A stretch of 64,000 nt of DNA from Kushneria indalinina DSM 14324 (GCF_003385845.1 NZ_QRDJ01000006.1:620001-684000), one strand, 5' to 3'; shown: positions 1 to 8,520, counted from the first letter of the stretch. The notes: a model not told the origin generated them from the sequence alone. Numbers and translations: made by a program.

Positions 1-254
1 TTGTAGAACTGGCCCGGTTCGATGCGTGACAGCACCATCGCCAGCACCGACAGGTTCTGGATGACGTTGAGCGAGCCCTCCTTGTTCAACCCCTTGATCA
101 GCACTTCTGCCACATCGTTATTGGCCGCCACGAGATCGTTGGCAAAGCGCAGCACGCCATGTTCGTGCAGTGTTTGCAAAAGCCGGTCGAGCTCTTCATG
201 GGCATCCGGCCCGATCTTTGGCGGTGTGACGTCGTGCGAAATACGCTCGGCCAT
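1..254 (-). CDS. DUF1641 formate dehydrogenase-associated subunit (ForC-like), 3' part cut by window
   Basis: The reading frame begins at ATG 254 and runs off the left edge, so only the first 84 residues are visible. The visible part is hydrophilic and helical, with a run around residues 35-84 (FANDLVAANNDVAEVLIKG, then NVIQNLSVLA) typical of DUF1641 proteins. Its ATG overlaps the TAA of the upstream catalytic-subunit gene (TAATG), so the two are translationally coupled. In Bacillus, DUF1641 proteins are encoded directly downstream of the same type of catalytic subunit (YrhD/YrhE, YjgD/YjgC; renamed ForC/ForE), where they are thought to link it to the quinone pool. Subunit role here is inferred from that pairing. 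Confidence 0.8.
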   Translation of the reverse strand, partial: MAERISHDVTPPKIGPDAHEELDRLLQTLHEHGVLRFANDLVAANNDVAEVLIKGLNKEGSLNVIQNLSVLAMVLSRIEPGQFY

Positions 255-3232
255 TACATTTGCTCCGGATGCTGGATGTGTTCAGGGGGCTCGACATAGT
301 CCTGGCGCGCCCATTTGACGGCAGGGTTCGGCCCTTCATTGGGCGTGGGGTGGCCGTAGCGGAAGTTAGTGTGCGGCAGCGGTGGCGCGCCCTTGTCGCG
401 AGGCAGCACTTCAAGGCGCACCGCGGTTTCCTTGTAGGCCGGGGTATCGACCACCGGGTCATGATGCTCGCCGGTCAGGGCGTTGACGCCGGGCTTGCCC
501 TGGTGGATGGGCAGAAACAGAGTGTTGCCGCGAACGCGGTCGGTGACCAGAGCGCGGATCTCCTCGATTTCGCCACGACGCGAGACGAGGCGCACCCAGG
601 TGCCGTCCTCAATGCCTCTTTTGCTTGCGAGCTCAGGGCTGACTTCCACAAACCAGCTGGGCACCTGACTCCAGAAGCGCGGACCGCGGCCGGTCTGGTT
701 GTTGGCCTGAAAGTGCTCCAGAAGCCGGCCGTTATCGAGCATCAGGTCAAACTCGTTATCCTCGGCTTCCTGCGGTGGCTGCCACTTCAGCGGGAAGAGT
801 ACCGCGCGCTTGTCCTCGAAGTTGAAGCCCTCGGTATACAGCAGCGGTGTGCTGGTGCCATCGGCCTTCACCGGCCAGAGCTGTGAGTTCCAGCCCTCCA
901 GGCGCTCGTAGCTGACGCCGGCAAACAGGGGGGCAATGCTGGCGCACTCGGCCATGATCTCGCTGGGATGGGTATAGCCCCAGTCATGGCCCATGCGCGC
1001 GGCCAGGTCGGTCAGAATGCGCCAGTCCGGGCGGCTGTCGCCCAGTGGTGGCATTACTTCATAAAAGCGCTGAATGCGGCGCTCGGTATTCACGAAGGTG
1101 CCTTCCTTTTCCACGCTGGGGCAGGCGGGCAGTACGACATCGGCAAACTCGGCGGTCCGGCTTAAGAAGATGTCCTGCACCACCATGAAATCGAGTCTGG
1201 TAAAGGCATCGTGGACGTGATGCGTATCGGCATCTGCAAAAGCGGTTTCTTCACCGATGATGAACATGGCCTTGAGATCTCCGCGTTCGGCGGACTGCAC
1301 CATCCTGAAGTTGCCTTCGCCCACCTGATCGGAAAGCCGCTCCTTGTCGATACCCCAGCCCTTTGCCCAGCGCCTGCGCGCGGCATCATCGGTGACCGAT
1401 TCATAGCCCGGGTAGAAGTCGCGAAGACAGCCAAAATCGCTTGCGCCCTGCACGTTGTTATGTCCGCGCATGGGATAGCCGCCGGTGCCCGGTTTGCCGT
1501 AGTTGCCCGTCACCAGCAGCAGGTTGGAGAGCGCCGTGCTGGTGTCCGAGCCGTGCGTGTGTTGGGTGATGCCCATGGCCCAGAGCAGACAGACGCTCTC
1601 GGCGCGGCCGATCATTTCGGCGGCCTCAATGAGCTGCTGGCAGGGAATGCCGGTCATTTCCTCGGCATATTCCAGCGTGAAGGGGGCAAGCGAGCGACGA
1701 TACTCCTCGACCTGGTTGACGTGCTGATCGAGAAATTCGGTATCGGCCAGATCATGATCGAACATGTAGCGCGACAGCGCCGAGGCCCAGATCAGATCGG
1801 TGCTGATGCGGCCCTGCAAAAAGATATCGGCGCGGTCGGCCATCTCGTGCTTGCGGGGGTCCGCCACGATCAGCTTCTGTCCATGCAGCTTTTGGGCGGC
1901 CTTGATTTTCGAGGCAATCACCGGATGGCACTCGGCGGTGTTGCTGCCCACGATCACCACCACCTCGGCCTTCTGAATATCCTCGATCGTGCCGGCATCG
2001 CCACCGTAGCCCACGGTGCGCATGAGCCCCTTGGTCGCCGGGTTCTGACAGTAGCGTGAGGAGTTGTCGACGCTGTTGGTGCCGATGATGGCGCGTGCAA
2101 TCTTCTGGGTCAGGTAGGCCTCTTCATTACTGGCCTTGCTGGAGCCGATAAAGCCGATGCTCTGTGGCCCGTGGGTGTCGCGAATCTCCAGCAGCCGCCG
2201 GGCGACCAGATCCAGCGCCTCATCCCAGCCGGCCTCGCGGAATTTACCGTTCTCACGAATCAGCGGCATGGTCAGACGATGCCTGTCGTTGACGAAATCC
2301 CAGCCAAACCTGCCCTTGATACAGGTCGAGATGCCGTTGGCGGGGGCGTCGACGACCGGCTGTACCTTGAGGATGTGTCGGTCCCGGGTCCACATCTCAA
2401 AGGAGCAACCCACGCCGCAGTAGGTGCAGACCGTCTTGGTACGCTTGATTTCGGGCTGACGCCAGGCCATGTCCATCATCGAAATACCGGTGATGGGCCG
2501 GGCGCCAATGGTCTCTTCGACTGTCTTGATCATGTCGATCAGCGGGCGCTTGATTTTCTCCGGCATGGCCGTCAGGGGACCGGCATCGGGCTGCATGGTC
2601 TTTTCCAGCAGCGCGTTACAGGGACAAACGGTGACACAGTGGCCGCAGTGTACGCAGCTTGAGTCATCGATCTCGCGACCGCCGTCCCAGAGCACGCGTG
2701 GGTGCTCCATCGAATAGTCGATCGAGAGCGTCTCGTTGACCTCTACATTCTGACAGGCCTCGACGCAGCGTCCGCAGAGAATGCACTGATCGGGATCATA
2801 GGTATAAAAGGGGCCGGAGGTATCCTTGTCGTGGGGCTTGCGCGTGAAGGCGTAGCGCTGGATGGGAATGTCCATGTCCGCCACGGTATTGTGCAGCGTG
2901 CAGTCACCGGTATTGTGCTCACAGACCGTGCAGTAGAGCTCATGCTTGCCGAGAAGCCGATCCATGCCTTCTTCGCGTGCAGCGCGGGCTCGGTCGGTGT
3001 CGCTTCTGAGCTCAAGGCCTTCCTCACTTCTCAGGGTACAGCCTCGCACCAGTTCACCATGGTGCTCCACCCAGCAGGTGTCACAGGTTTCAAGCGGACC
3101 CAGTGAGGAGTGATAACAGACGTGGGGCAGGTCGATACCCTGTCCGGTCAGGAAATCGATCAATGGTGCATCCCGAGGGCCGGTCAGATGCTTTTGATCG
3201 TATGAAATCGTACAGTCCGTTGCCTGTTTCAT
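254..3232 (-). CDS. Formate dehydrogenase catalytic subunit, molybdopterin and Fe-S enzyme (ForE/YjgC type)
   Basis: This 992-aa oxidoreductase has, in order: an N-terminal [2Fe-2S] ferredoxin domain (C39, C50, C53, C65), a NuoG-like His-Cys3 cluster site (H97, C101, C104, C111), a two-cluster ferredoxin region (C150-C160 and C193-C203), a Mo-bis-MGD domain opening with a [4Fe-4S] site (C269, C272, C276, C304), and a C-terminal molydopterin-dinucleotide-binding domain (about 860-960). The expected metal ligand is C395 in RYCQNPAT. The next residue is Gln, whereas canonical formate dehydrogenases have His there. Gln is the ForE-type signature. The start at 3232 puts the ferredoxin fold at the N terminus. 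Longer in-frame starts add sequence of no recognisable kind. It is coupled to the DUF1641 gene. Formate as substrate is inferred from family. No fdhD is in the window. Confidence 0.88.
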   Translation of the reverse strand: MKQATDCTISYDQKHLTGPRDAPLIDFLTGQGIDLPHVCYHSSLGPLETCDTCWVEHHGELVRGCTLRSEEGLELRSDTDRARAAREEGMDRLLGKHELYCTVCEHNTGDCTLHNTVADMDIPIQRYAFTRKPHDKDTSGPFYTYDPDQCILCGRCVEACQNVEVNETLSIDYSMEHPRVLWDGGREIDDSSCVHCGHCVTVCPCNALLEKTMQPDAGPLTAMPEKIKRPLIDMIKTVEETIGARPITGISMMDMAWRQPEIKRTKTVCTYCGVGCSFEMWTRDRHILKVQPVVDAPANGISTCIKGRFGWDFVNDRHRLTMPLIRENGKFREAGWDEALDLVARRLLEIRDTHGPQSIGFIGSSKASNEEAYLTQKIARAIIGTNSVDNSSRYCQNPATKGLMRTVGYGGDAGTIEDIQKAEVVVIVGSNTAECHPVIASKIKAAQKLHGQKLIVADPRKHEMADRADIFLQGRISTDLIWASALSRYMFDHDLADTEFLDQHVNQVEEYRRSLAPFTLEYAEEMTGIPCQQLIEAAEMIGRAESVCLLWAMGITQHTHGSDTSTALSNLLLVTGNYGKPGTGGYPMRGHNNVQGASDFGCLRDFYPGYESVTDDAARRRWAKGWGIDKERLSDQVGEGNFRMVQSAERGDLKAMFIIGEETAFADADTHHVHDAFTRLDFMVVQDIFLSRTAEFADVVLPACPSVEKEGTFVNTERRIQRFYEVMPPLGDSRPDWRILTDLAARMGHDWGYTHPSEIMAECASIAPLFAGVSYERLEGWNSQLWPVKADGTSTPLLYTEGFNFEDKRAVLFPLKWQPPQEAEDNEFDLMLDNGRLLEHFQANNQTGRGPRFWSQVPSWFVEVSPELASKRGIEDGTWVRLVSRRGEIEEIRALVTDRVRGNTLFLPIHQGKPGVNALTGEHHDPVVDTPAYKETAVRLEVLPRDKGAPPLPHTNFRYGHPTPNEGPNPAVKWARQDYVEPPEHIQHPEQM

Positions 3233-3397
3233 GGTGGCGTGCGTCCCCGGTCCTTGAGGAAGGTGATCAAATGCGCAGCAGGGTGGGACCATGAAGGGAA
3301 TCTGTCGGCTCAGGCCCGCGTCGGTGTGCGCATGAAGGGAGCAGGTGTCAGGCCTGCCTTGTTTCAGATTAGCCACGTTCCGAGGGGGCGGCAAAAG

Positions 3398-3412
3398 CAG
3401 GTTGATAACCTG
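3398..3412. promoter_or_regulatory. Perfect inverted repeat upstream of the formate dehydrogenase operon
   Basis: CAGGTT-gat-AACCTG is a perfect 6-bp inverted repeat with a 3-bp spacer, placed about 165 bp upstream of the dehydrogenase start in the 241-bp gap below lrp. It could be an operator. No known consensus is matched, and the role is a guess from position. Confidence 0.3.
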
Positions 3413-3473
3413 GTTTAAGTATTTCGGGTTTCGAAGAGCGCACCGATATCGGCCGGCAGTGCTCCTGCGACAC

Positions 3474-3965
3474 TCAGGCTTCCGGAATGGGCGTGCCTCG
3501 ATCACCAAATACCGGGCGCAGCACGAAATTGGAGTGTACGCCCGTCACGCCTTCAATCGGGGTGATGTGCTCCAGCAGCAGTCGCTGGTAGTCATCCATG
3601 TCCTCAACGCGAATCTTGAGCTGGTAGTCGACCTCCTGACCCGTAATCATCAAACACTCGATCACTTCGGGCAGGGCGGCAACGCGCTGCTCAAAATTGG
3701 CAAAGCGCTCGGGCGTGTGGCGATCCATGGAGATGTGGACCAGCGCCATCAGGCGATACCCCAGCCTTCGGGCATCGACCTGGGCCTGATAGCCGGTAAT
3801 CAATCCACTCTCTTCAAGGGCGCGTACCCGCCTTAGACAGGGGGACGGCGACAGACCCACGCGATCGGCCAGTGCCTGATTACTGATGCGACCCTCCGTC
3901 TGCAGTATTTCAAGGATATGCCGGTCGTAGCGATCAATCGCAATACCGGGTTGTCTTTCGGACAT
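3474..3965 (-). CDS. Lrp/AsnC family transcriptional regulator
   Basis: A 163-aa protein with an N-terminal winged helix-turn-helix (about residues 10-60: LEILQTEGRISNQALADRVG, then SPSPCLRRVRALEESG) and a C-terminal RAM ligand-binding domain (about 75-150). This is the normal size for the family. The start has an AAGGTG ribosome-binding site. It is divergent from leuA across a 227-bp region with repeated TTGGCAC boxes, and lies upstream of the formate dehydrogenase genes on the same strand. Family members respond to amino acids. Leucine or branched-chain control of leuA is a reasonable inference but the effector cannot be read from the sequence. A protein called simply Lrp would fit, but paralogues are common. 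Confidence 0.9.
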   Translation of the reverse strand: MSERQPGIAIDRYDRHILEILQTEGRISNQALADRVGLSPSPCLRRVRALEESGLITGYQAQVDARRLGYRLMALVHISMDRHTPERFANFEQRVAALPEVIECLMITGQEVDYQLKIRVEDMDDYQRLLLEHITPIEGVTGVHSNFVLRPVFGDRGTPIPEA

Positions 3966-3968
3966 TTG

Positions 3969-4025
3969 TTGGCACCTTGTTCTACAAAAATATTAAATAT
4001 TGGCACTATATTGCGCAGTTGGCAC
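3969..4025. promoter_or_regulatory. Three TTGGCAC direct repeats in the lrp-leuA divergent region
   Basis: The heptamer TTGGCAC occurs at 3969-3975, 4000-4006 and 4019-4025, embedded in AT-rich sequence that also contains AATATTaAATATT (3990-4000 area). Repeated boxes between a regulator and its divergent neighbour suggest binding sites, possibly for the Lrp-type protein itself. This is inference from position. Spacing is irregular (31 and 19 bp). Confidence 0.35.
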
Positions 4026-4068
4026 AGTTTAGCATGATAATCGCAAGGACCTGTCAGGTCGGCAGCGC

Positions 4069-4074
4069 TATACT
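4069..4074 (+). promoter_or_regulatory. leuA: Candidate -10 element for leuA
   Basis: TATACT lies about 120 bp upstream of the leuA start. No convincing -35 hexamer is seen at the usual spacing, which would fit an activator-dependent promoter. No leucine-rich leader peptide or attenuator is visible between this element and leuA. Confidence 0.3.
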
Positions 4075-4192
4075 TTATTGACTGCCAAAAGCAGTGCCGA
4101 TTCGGCTCATGGGTCCGCTTCACAAGAGAAGACATCCATGGCGCCCCTGTCCGGGCATGAAACATTCCTTCAGCGCTTAATCAGAGGTCAAC

Positions 4193-5890
4193 ATGACTGC
4201 TTTCAATCATCGCAAGTACAGCCCGGCGCCGCGTGTGCCCGCCTTCAATCGCCAGTGGCCGGATCGTGATCTTGAGTCCGCGCCGATCTGGGTCAGTGAA
4301 GACCTTCGCGATGGCAACCAGGCGCTACTGGAACCGATGAGCGTGGAGCAGAAAAAGCGTTTCTGGAAACAGATCATCCGGGTGGGCATCAAGGAAGTCA
4401 TGGTCGGGTTCCCGTCCGCCAGTCAGCCCGATTATGACTTCGTGCGCTGGCTGATCGAGGAAGACCAGATCCCCGAGGATGTCACCATTGCGGTACTGGT
4501 GCAGTGTCGTGAGCACCTGATCGAGAAGACCTTTGAGGCACTGGTGGGCGCCAAACGCGCCATTATCCACCTCTATAATTCGACCTCGACCACACAGCGC
4601 GAGCGTGTGTTCGAGATGGACCGCGACGGCATTATCAATATTGCGGTCAGCGGCGCGCAGTGGGTGAAACAGCATGCCGATCGCTACCCGCAGGTGGACT
4701 GGCGCTTTCAGTACTCGCCGGAGAGTTTCTCCAGCACCGAGATCGATTTCTCGCTGGCCATCTGCGAAGCCGTCATGGAGGTGTGGCAGCCCACGCCGGA
4801 GAACAAGTGCATTCTGAATCTTCCCAATACGGTGGAAGTGGCAGGCCCGCATCATCATGCCGACCAGATCGAATATTTCTGCCAGAACATCAGCCGACGC
4901 GACAGCGTGATTATCTCGGTGCATACCCATAATGACCGCGGCGGTGCCGTGGCAGCCGCCGAACTGGCACTGCTGGCGGGGGCCGAACGTGTTGAAGGGA
5001 CGCTGCTGGGCAACGGCGAGCGCACCGGTAACATGGATATCGTCACGCTGGCGATGAATCTTTACAGCCAGGGCATCGACCCGGCGCTTGATCTGTCGCG
5101 CCCGGATGAAATCATTCAGGTGGTGACCGAGTGCACCGGCATTACCATGCACCCGCGTCACCCGTGGGTGGGCGAGATGGTCTATACCGCCTTTTCCGGC
5201 AGCCATCAGGACGCGATTCGCAAGTCGCTCAAAAAGCAGGGTAATGATGAGCCCTGGCAGGTGGCCTATCTGCCGATCGACCCGCGCGATATCGGCCGCG
5301 ACTATCAGGCCGTGATCCGTGTCAACAGTCAGTCGGGCAAGGGCGGCATGGCCTTTTTGCTGGAGCGCGATTACGGCATCAGTCTGCCGCGCTGGATGAT
5401 GCTGGCGCTGGCGCCTTACGTGCAAAAGGAGAGCGAGCGCCTCAGCGGTGAGCTTTCAAGTGAGTCCATTCGCCGACTGCTGTTTGCCACCTTCATGTGC
5501 GAAGGGCCGCTGTCGCTGGTGGACTATCGCCTGTCACGGGCCAGCGAAGAGGGACTGTCGATCACGCTGGAACAAAACGGCGAACGCCTGACGCTGGAAG
5601 GCAGCGGCAACGGCGCGATGTCGGCCTTCATGAATGCCTGGCAGCGCCATAGCGGTCAGCAGATCGGCATTCTCGATTACAACGAGCACTCGCTGGGTGA
5701 AGACAGCGACGCCAACGCCATTGCCTTCGTGCAGCTCAATGTGGATGGCCAGCGTTTGTGCGCGGTGGCCGAGGACAGCGATACCGTCAGTGCTTCGCTC
5801 AAGGCCGTGATCGCAGGGATCAATCTGTGTAATGAAACGGTCGGAAGTCGGGACGGCCTGACGGCGATCGCCGACAGCGAAAGCGCCTGA
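4193..5890 (+). CDS. leuA: 2-isopropylmalate synthase
   Basis: First committed enzyme of leucine synthesis: condenses acetyl-CoA with 2-ketoisovalerate. The 565-aa length and sequence match the long LeuA class found in actinobacteria and many proteobacteria rather than the roughly 520-aa E. coli form. The HMGL-like TIM barrel has the catalytic region SEDLRDGNQALLEPM near residue 34, the metal-binding HTHNDRGG near residue 245, and GNGERTGN soon after. A C-terminal LeuA regulatory (leucine feedback) domain spans about 430-555. The ribosome-binding site is AGAGGT. It stands alone, with leuC, leuD and leuB about 40 kb away, and is divergent from an Lrp-family regulator. Confidence 0.97.
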   Translation: MTAFNHRKYSPAPRVPAFNRQWPDRDLESAPIWVSEDLRDGNQALLEPMSVEQKKRFWKQIIRVGIKEVMVGFPSASQPDYDFVRWLIEEDQIPEDVTIAVLVQCREHLIEKTFEALVGAKRAIIHLYNSTSTTQRERVFEMDRDGIINIAVSGAQWVKQHADRYPQVDWRFQYSPESFSSTEIDFSLAICEAVMEVWQPTPENKCILNLPNTVEVAGPHHHADQIEYFCQNISRRDSVIISVHTHNDRGGAVAAAELALLAGAERVEGTLLGNGERTGNMDIVTLAMNLYSQGIDPALDLSRPDEIIQVVTECTGITMHPRHPWVGEMVYTAFSGSHQDAIRKSLKKQGNDEPWQVAYLPIDPRDIGRDYQAVIRVNSQSGKGGMAFLLERDYGISLPRWMMLALAPYVQKESERLSGELSSESIRRLLFATFMCEGPLSLVDYRLSRASEEGLSITLEQNGERLTLEGSGNGAMSAFMNAWQRHSGQQIGILDYNEHSLGEDSDANAIAFVQLNVDGQRLCAVAEDSDTVSASLKAVIAGINLCNETVGSRDGLTAIADSESA

Positions 5891-5913
5891 CCGCTCCAGA
5901 CGTCATCCATTGA

Positions 5914-5948
5914 AAAAGGCCTGTTGCCACTGCGGCAACAGGCCTTTT
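5914..5948. terminator. Bidirectional rho-independent terminator
   Basis: A perfect 15-bp stem (5914-5928 with 5934-5948) around the 5-nt loop ACTGC starts with AAAA and ends with TTTT, so it can end transcription of leuA and of the convergent lipoprotein operon. Confidence 0.88.
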
Positions 5949-5964
5949 GCGTCTCGGGCCGGAC

Positions 5965-6519
5965 TCAATAGGGCGAGGACAGCAGCATCTGAACATCGGC
6001 ATCCATGGGGACCCGGAAACTGGTCGCGCCGAGCACCAGTTGATCGGCCAGACGCACGACCCGGGCGTTGACGAATACCTCGCCGCGGGCAACCGCGTAG
6101 GTGCCCAGCAACACGGCGCTGGCATTGTAGTTGTTGCCCAGCCGCTGAACGTTGCGAGACAGGATAAGCTCGCCGGTGTACTCCTCGATATAGAGGCTAT
6201 CGCGCAGCTTGACCTCGATGACGTTAAGCCCGTTTTCAACCATTTTGGAGGTCAACGCTTCCGTGAGTGTACGTCCCAGCGTTGAGGAGCGGCCAAGCTG
6301 GTCCACGTCAACGAAGGTGGTGGCAATGATGGTGTCAGTGGCGGCAAGGCGGCCGTGGGTGTTCCTGACCAGTCGTTCGGCGGCGGTGTCGACCCGAGAG
6401 AGCAGCGTCGGTTGCTCAGGCACGGTGTGGTAACCCGGCAGGGCGGAACAGCCCGTGATCAGCACCGACAGCAGCAACACAATGGGTAGATACAGTCGAG
6501 ACAGTCGTTTGCTTACCAT
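5965..6519 (-). CDS. FlgO-like outer-membrane lipoprotein
   Basis: A 184-aa protein with a lipoprotein signal peptide (hydrophobic run from about residue 11, lipobox LITGC, Cys24) followed by a FlgO-type domain (about 45-175). FlgO in Vibrio is an outer-membrane lipoprotein needed for normal flagellar function. Many non-flagellar homologues exist, and no flagellar genes lie nearby, so a flagellar role is not supported here. Its start overlaps the end of the upstream lipoprotein gene by 7 nt (ATGGTAA), so the two are co-translated. Confidence 0.72.
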   Translation of the reverse strand: MVSKRLSRLYLPIVLLLSVLITGCSALPGYHTVPEQPTLLSRVDTAAERLVRNTHGRLAATDTIIATTFVDVDQLGRSSTLGRTLTEALTSKMVENGLNVIEVKLRDSLYIEEYTGELILSRNVQRLGNNYNASAVLLGTYAVARGEVFVNARVVRLADQLVLGATSFRVPMDADVQMLLSSPY

Positions 6520-7169
6520 TGCGATGAGACCCTCAGCCCGTCACGGGCTTCATAATGATTGCTGTCACCGGCGTTGATGTAATAGATGTTGGAGGACGAA
6601 TACAGCAGCGTGTCAAATTCGTTGGCACGGGTGGTAATGATGACTTCCGTATTGCCCACCTCGGTGATGTTGCCGCTGAAGGCATCAAGCATGGCGGCAC
6701 CCGGAATCAGTGCCAGAGCGGGTTCCGACCAGTGATTGAGCGGCTGGAAAGCCCATGCCACGCCCGCGGCAAGCAGGGTAAAGGTGCCCGGTGGGCGGCG
6801 GATGCTGCCCCGGTCGCGGTGTTTCACGACCTGCACCGTCGGATTGATGATGACAGCGCCTTCGGGCTGGGTGCTGACCAGCGCGCCCTGCTGGACCAGC
6901 TGGCTTTCCAGCAGCGAATGAAAGCCACGCGCGAAGGGGGTGGCCGGCTGCGGCGAGAAAACATACAGGGGGCTGCTGCGAAGGCGCTGATTGGCCATGA
7001 TGCCGCGAGCTTCATTGCGGGCCAGCACCTCCCAGTGGTGGGCCGCCTGCATGCGCTGCTGATCACTCAACTCCCAGGTAGTGGCCATGGGCACCTGGGA
7101 GGTATTGACTTTGAGACAGCCACTCAGCGTGGCCGCAAGGCAGATGACTCCCAGAATCCTTAACGACAT
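6513..7169 (-). CDS. Lipoprotein of unknown function paired with the FlgO-like gene
   Basis: The 218-aa product has a signal peptide ending in the lipobox LSGC (Cys18), then a soluble region that may be a periplasmic beta-sheet domain, without a family I recognise. The start at 7169 is chosen because GGAAGGG sits 6 nt upstream and the signal peptide then starts properly. An upstream in-frame ATG at 7214 would add a charged 15-residue extension. The 3' end overlaps the FlgO-like gene by 7 nt. A FlgP or FlgT-like role could be imagined from pairing, but no sequence match supports it. Confidence 0.7.
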   Translation of the reverse strand: MSLRILGVICLAATLSGCLKVNTSQVPMATTWELSDQQRMQAAHHWEVLARNEARGIMANQRLRSSPLYVFSPQPATPFARGFHSLLESQLVQQGALVSTQPEGAVIINPTVQVVKHRDRGSIRRPPGTFTLLAAGVAWAFQPLNHWSEPALALIPGAAMLDAFSGNITEVGNTEVIITTRANEFDTLLYSSSNIYYINAGDSNHYEARDGLRVSSQW

Positions 7170-7351
7170 CAGTACCCTTCCCGTGACGGCGCTGGCCTTT
7201 TTGGCACGCGCCATGGTTGATCAGGAAGGTCTTATCGGCGATGTCGGATTCGGCTTGAGCCCGGCCATGTGATTGATCGCTGCGTCAAGCCATTTGGCCG
7301 CAGCCCATGAGCGGCAGGTGGTGTATATACCCGGATGTAGTGCCAGCGGTG

Positions 7352-7645
7352 TCAGGGGATCAGCCATGACAATACCAGAAGCCCCAGCACCAGCCAGATC
7401 AGCCCACCGATGATGCCGCCGCGCAGCATGGCGCGAATGCCGTTGATCAGAAGCAACAGGCCGATCACCAGAATGGCCAGACTGAACATGGACGGGCTGA
7501 TGCCCAGCGAGCGGGTCAGCCCGTCGATGAAGCCGCCCATGGCACCGAACAGGTTAGCGAAAATGGAGGCCAGAAACTCAACGATGGCGCGAATGATATC
7601 GCCCAGCGTTTCGCCGACCCAGCTGAAAAAACCGTCTGACTGCAT
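7352..7645 (-). CDS. Small inner-membrane protein of unknown function
   Basis: A 97-aa hydrophobic protein. The N-terminal third is amphipathic (FFSWVGETLGDIIRAIVEFL) and the C-terminal half has two likely membrane helices (about 54-70 and 76-95) separated by the positively charged turn RAMLRGG. No family recognised. It lies 29 bp downstream of the endonuclease IV gene on the same strand and may be co-transcribed with it. The lipoprotein pair follows after 182 bp. Confidence 0.65.
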   Translation of the reverse strand: MQSDGFFSWVGETLGDIIRAIVEFLASIFANLFGAMGGFIDGLTRSLGISPSMFSLAILVIGLLLLINGIRAMLRGGIIGGLIWLVLGLLVLSWLIP

Positions 7646-7674
7646 AGTGAAGTTTCCGCGAGAAGTGAGGGGCG

Positions 7675-8520
7675 TCAGGCGCTGGCCTGTGCGCGTAGCC
7701 AGGCAATTTCCTGATCCCAGATGGCCGGCTCAACGGTCTCCAGAATCATCGGAATATCATCCGTTCGCGCATCCTGCATGATCGTGACAAACCCTTCACT
7801 GCCGATATTGCCCTGACCCAGGCTGTGGTGGCGATCCACGCGGCTGTCCAGGGTGCTTTTGGCATCGTTGAGGTGCATGCCGCGCAGGTATTCAAAACCC
7901 ACCACAGCCTCAAACTCATCCAGCACGGCCCGGGTGGAGGCTTGCGTGCGCAGATCATAGCCACCGGCGAAGGCGTGGCAGGTATCGATGCACACGCCCA
8001 CGCGGGATTTGTCATCCACCTGCTCGATGATGTCGGCCAGCTGTTCGAATCGATAGCCCAGGTTGCTGCCCTGACCGGCGGTGTTTTCGATGACGGCCGT
8101 TACACTTTTCGTTTGTGACAGCGCCTCGTTGATCGATTCGGCAATAATCTTCAGACACTCGCTTTCGCTGATCCTGCGCAGGTGGCTGCCCGGATGGAAA
8201 TTGAGCAGGGTCAGGCCCAGCTGCTCGCAGCGCTGCATCTCGTCGAGAAAGGCGGCGCGTGATTTGGCCAGTCCCTCGGCTTCCGGATGACCCAGATTGA
8301 TCAGATAGCTGTCGTGGGGAAGGATCTGACCGGGCTCGAAGCCGTGGTGGGCACATGCCGTTTTAAAGGCATCGATCACCTTGTCGTCCAGCGGTTTGGC
8401 CTTCCACTGACGCTGGTTTTTGGTAAACAGGGCAAAGGCGTTGGCGCCAATATCGACGGCGCGTTTCACGGCCTGATCGACGCCGCCGGCGGCGCTGACG
8501 TGTGCTCCGATATATTTCAT
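7675..8520 (-). CDS. nfo: Endonuclease IV (AP endonuclease)
   Basis: The 281-aa protein has the full TIM-barrel AP endonuclease 2 family sequence. It opens with [13 protein letters not shown] and carries the zinc-ligand regions NFHPGSH (about 107-113), [13 protein letters not shown] (about 143), [14 protein letters not shown] (about 178), MHLNDAK (about 213), [10 protein letters not shown] (about 227) and the terminal LETVEP (about 260). It cuts 5' to abasic sites and removes 3' blocking groups during base-excision repair in the cytoplasm. The start at 8520 gives the standard N terminus. An in-frame extension further upstream is not family-like. Confidence 0.97.
   Translation of the reverse strand: MKYIGAHVSAAGGVDQAVKRAVDIGANAFALFTKNQRQWKAKPLDDKVIDAFKTACAHHGFEPGQILPHDSYLINLGHPEAEGLAKSRAAFLDEMQRCEQLGLTLLNFHPGSHLRRISESECLKIIAESINEALSQTKSVTAVIENTAGQGSNLGYRFEQLADIIEQVDDKSRVGVCIDTCHAFAGGYDLRTQASTRAVLDEFEAVVGFEYLRGMHLNDAKSTLDSRVDRHHSLGQGNIGSEGFVTIMQDARTDDIPMILETVEPAIWDQEIAWLRAQASA

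Noticed and set aside
1211-2059. Plus-strand open frame (282 aa) inside the formate dehydrogenase gene
   Set aside because: Antisense shadow of a well-supported gene.
4001-4014. TGGCAC-tata-TTGC resembling a sigma-54 (-24/-12) promoter upstream of leuA
   Set aside because: The GG and GC elements are one base too close (N4 instead of N5). The next copy (4020-4033) has a poor -12 element and is also off by one.
4325-5425. Long minus-strand open frame (366 aa) antisense to leuA
   Set aside because: Mirror of GC-rich codon bias in leuA. Composition is His/Arg/Gln/Ala-rich without domains.
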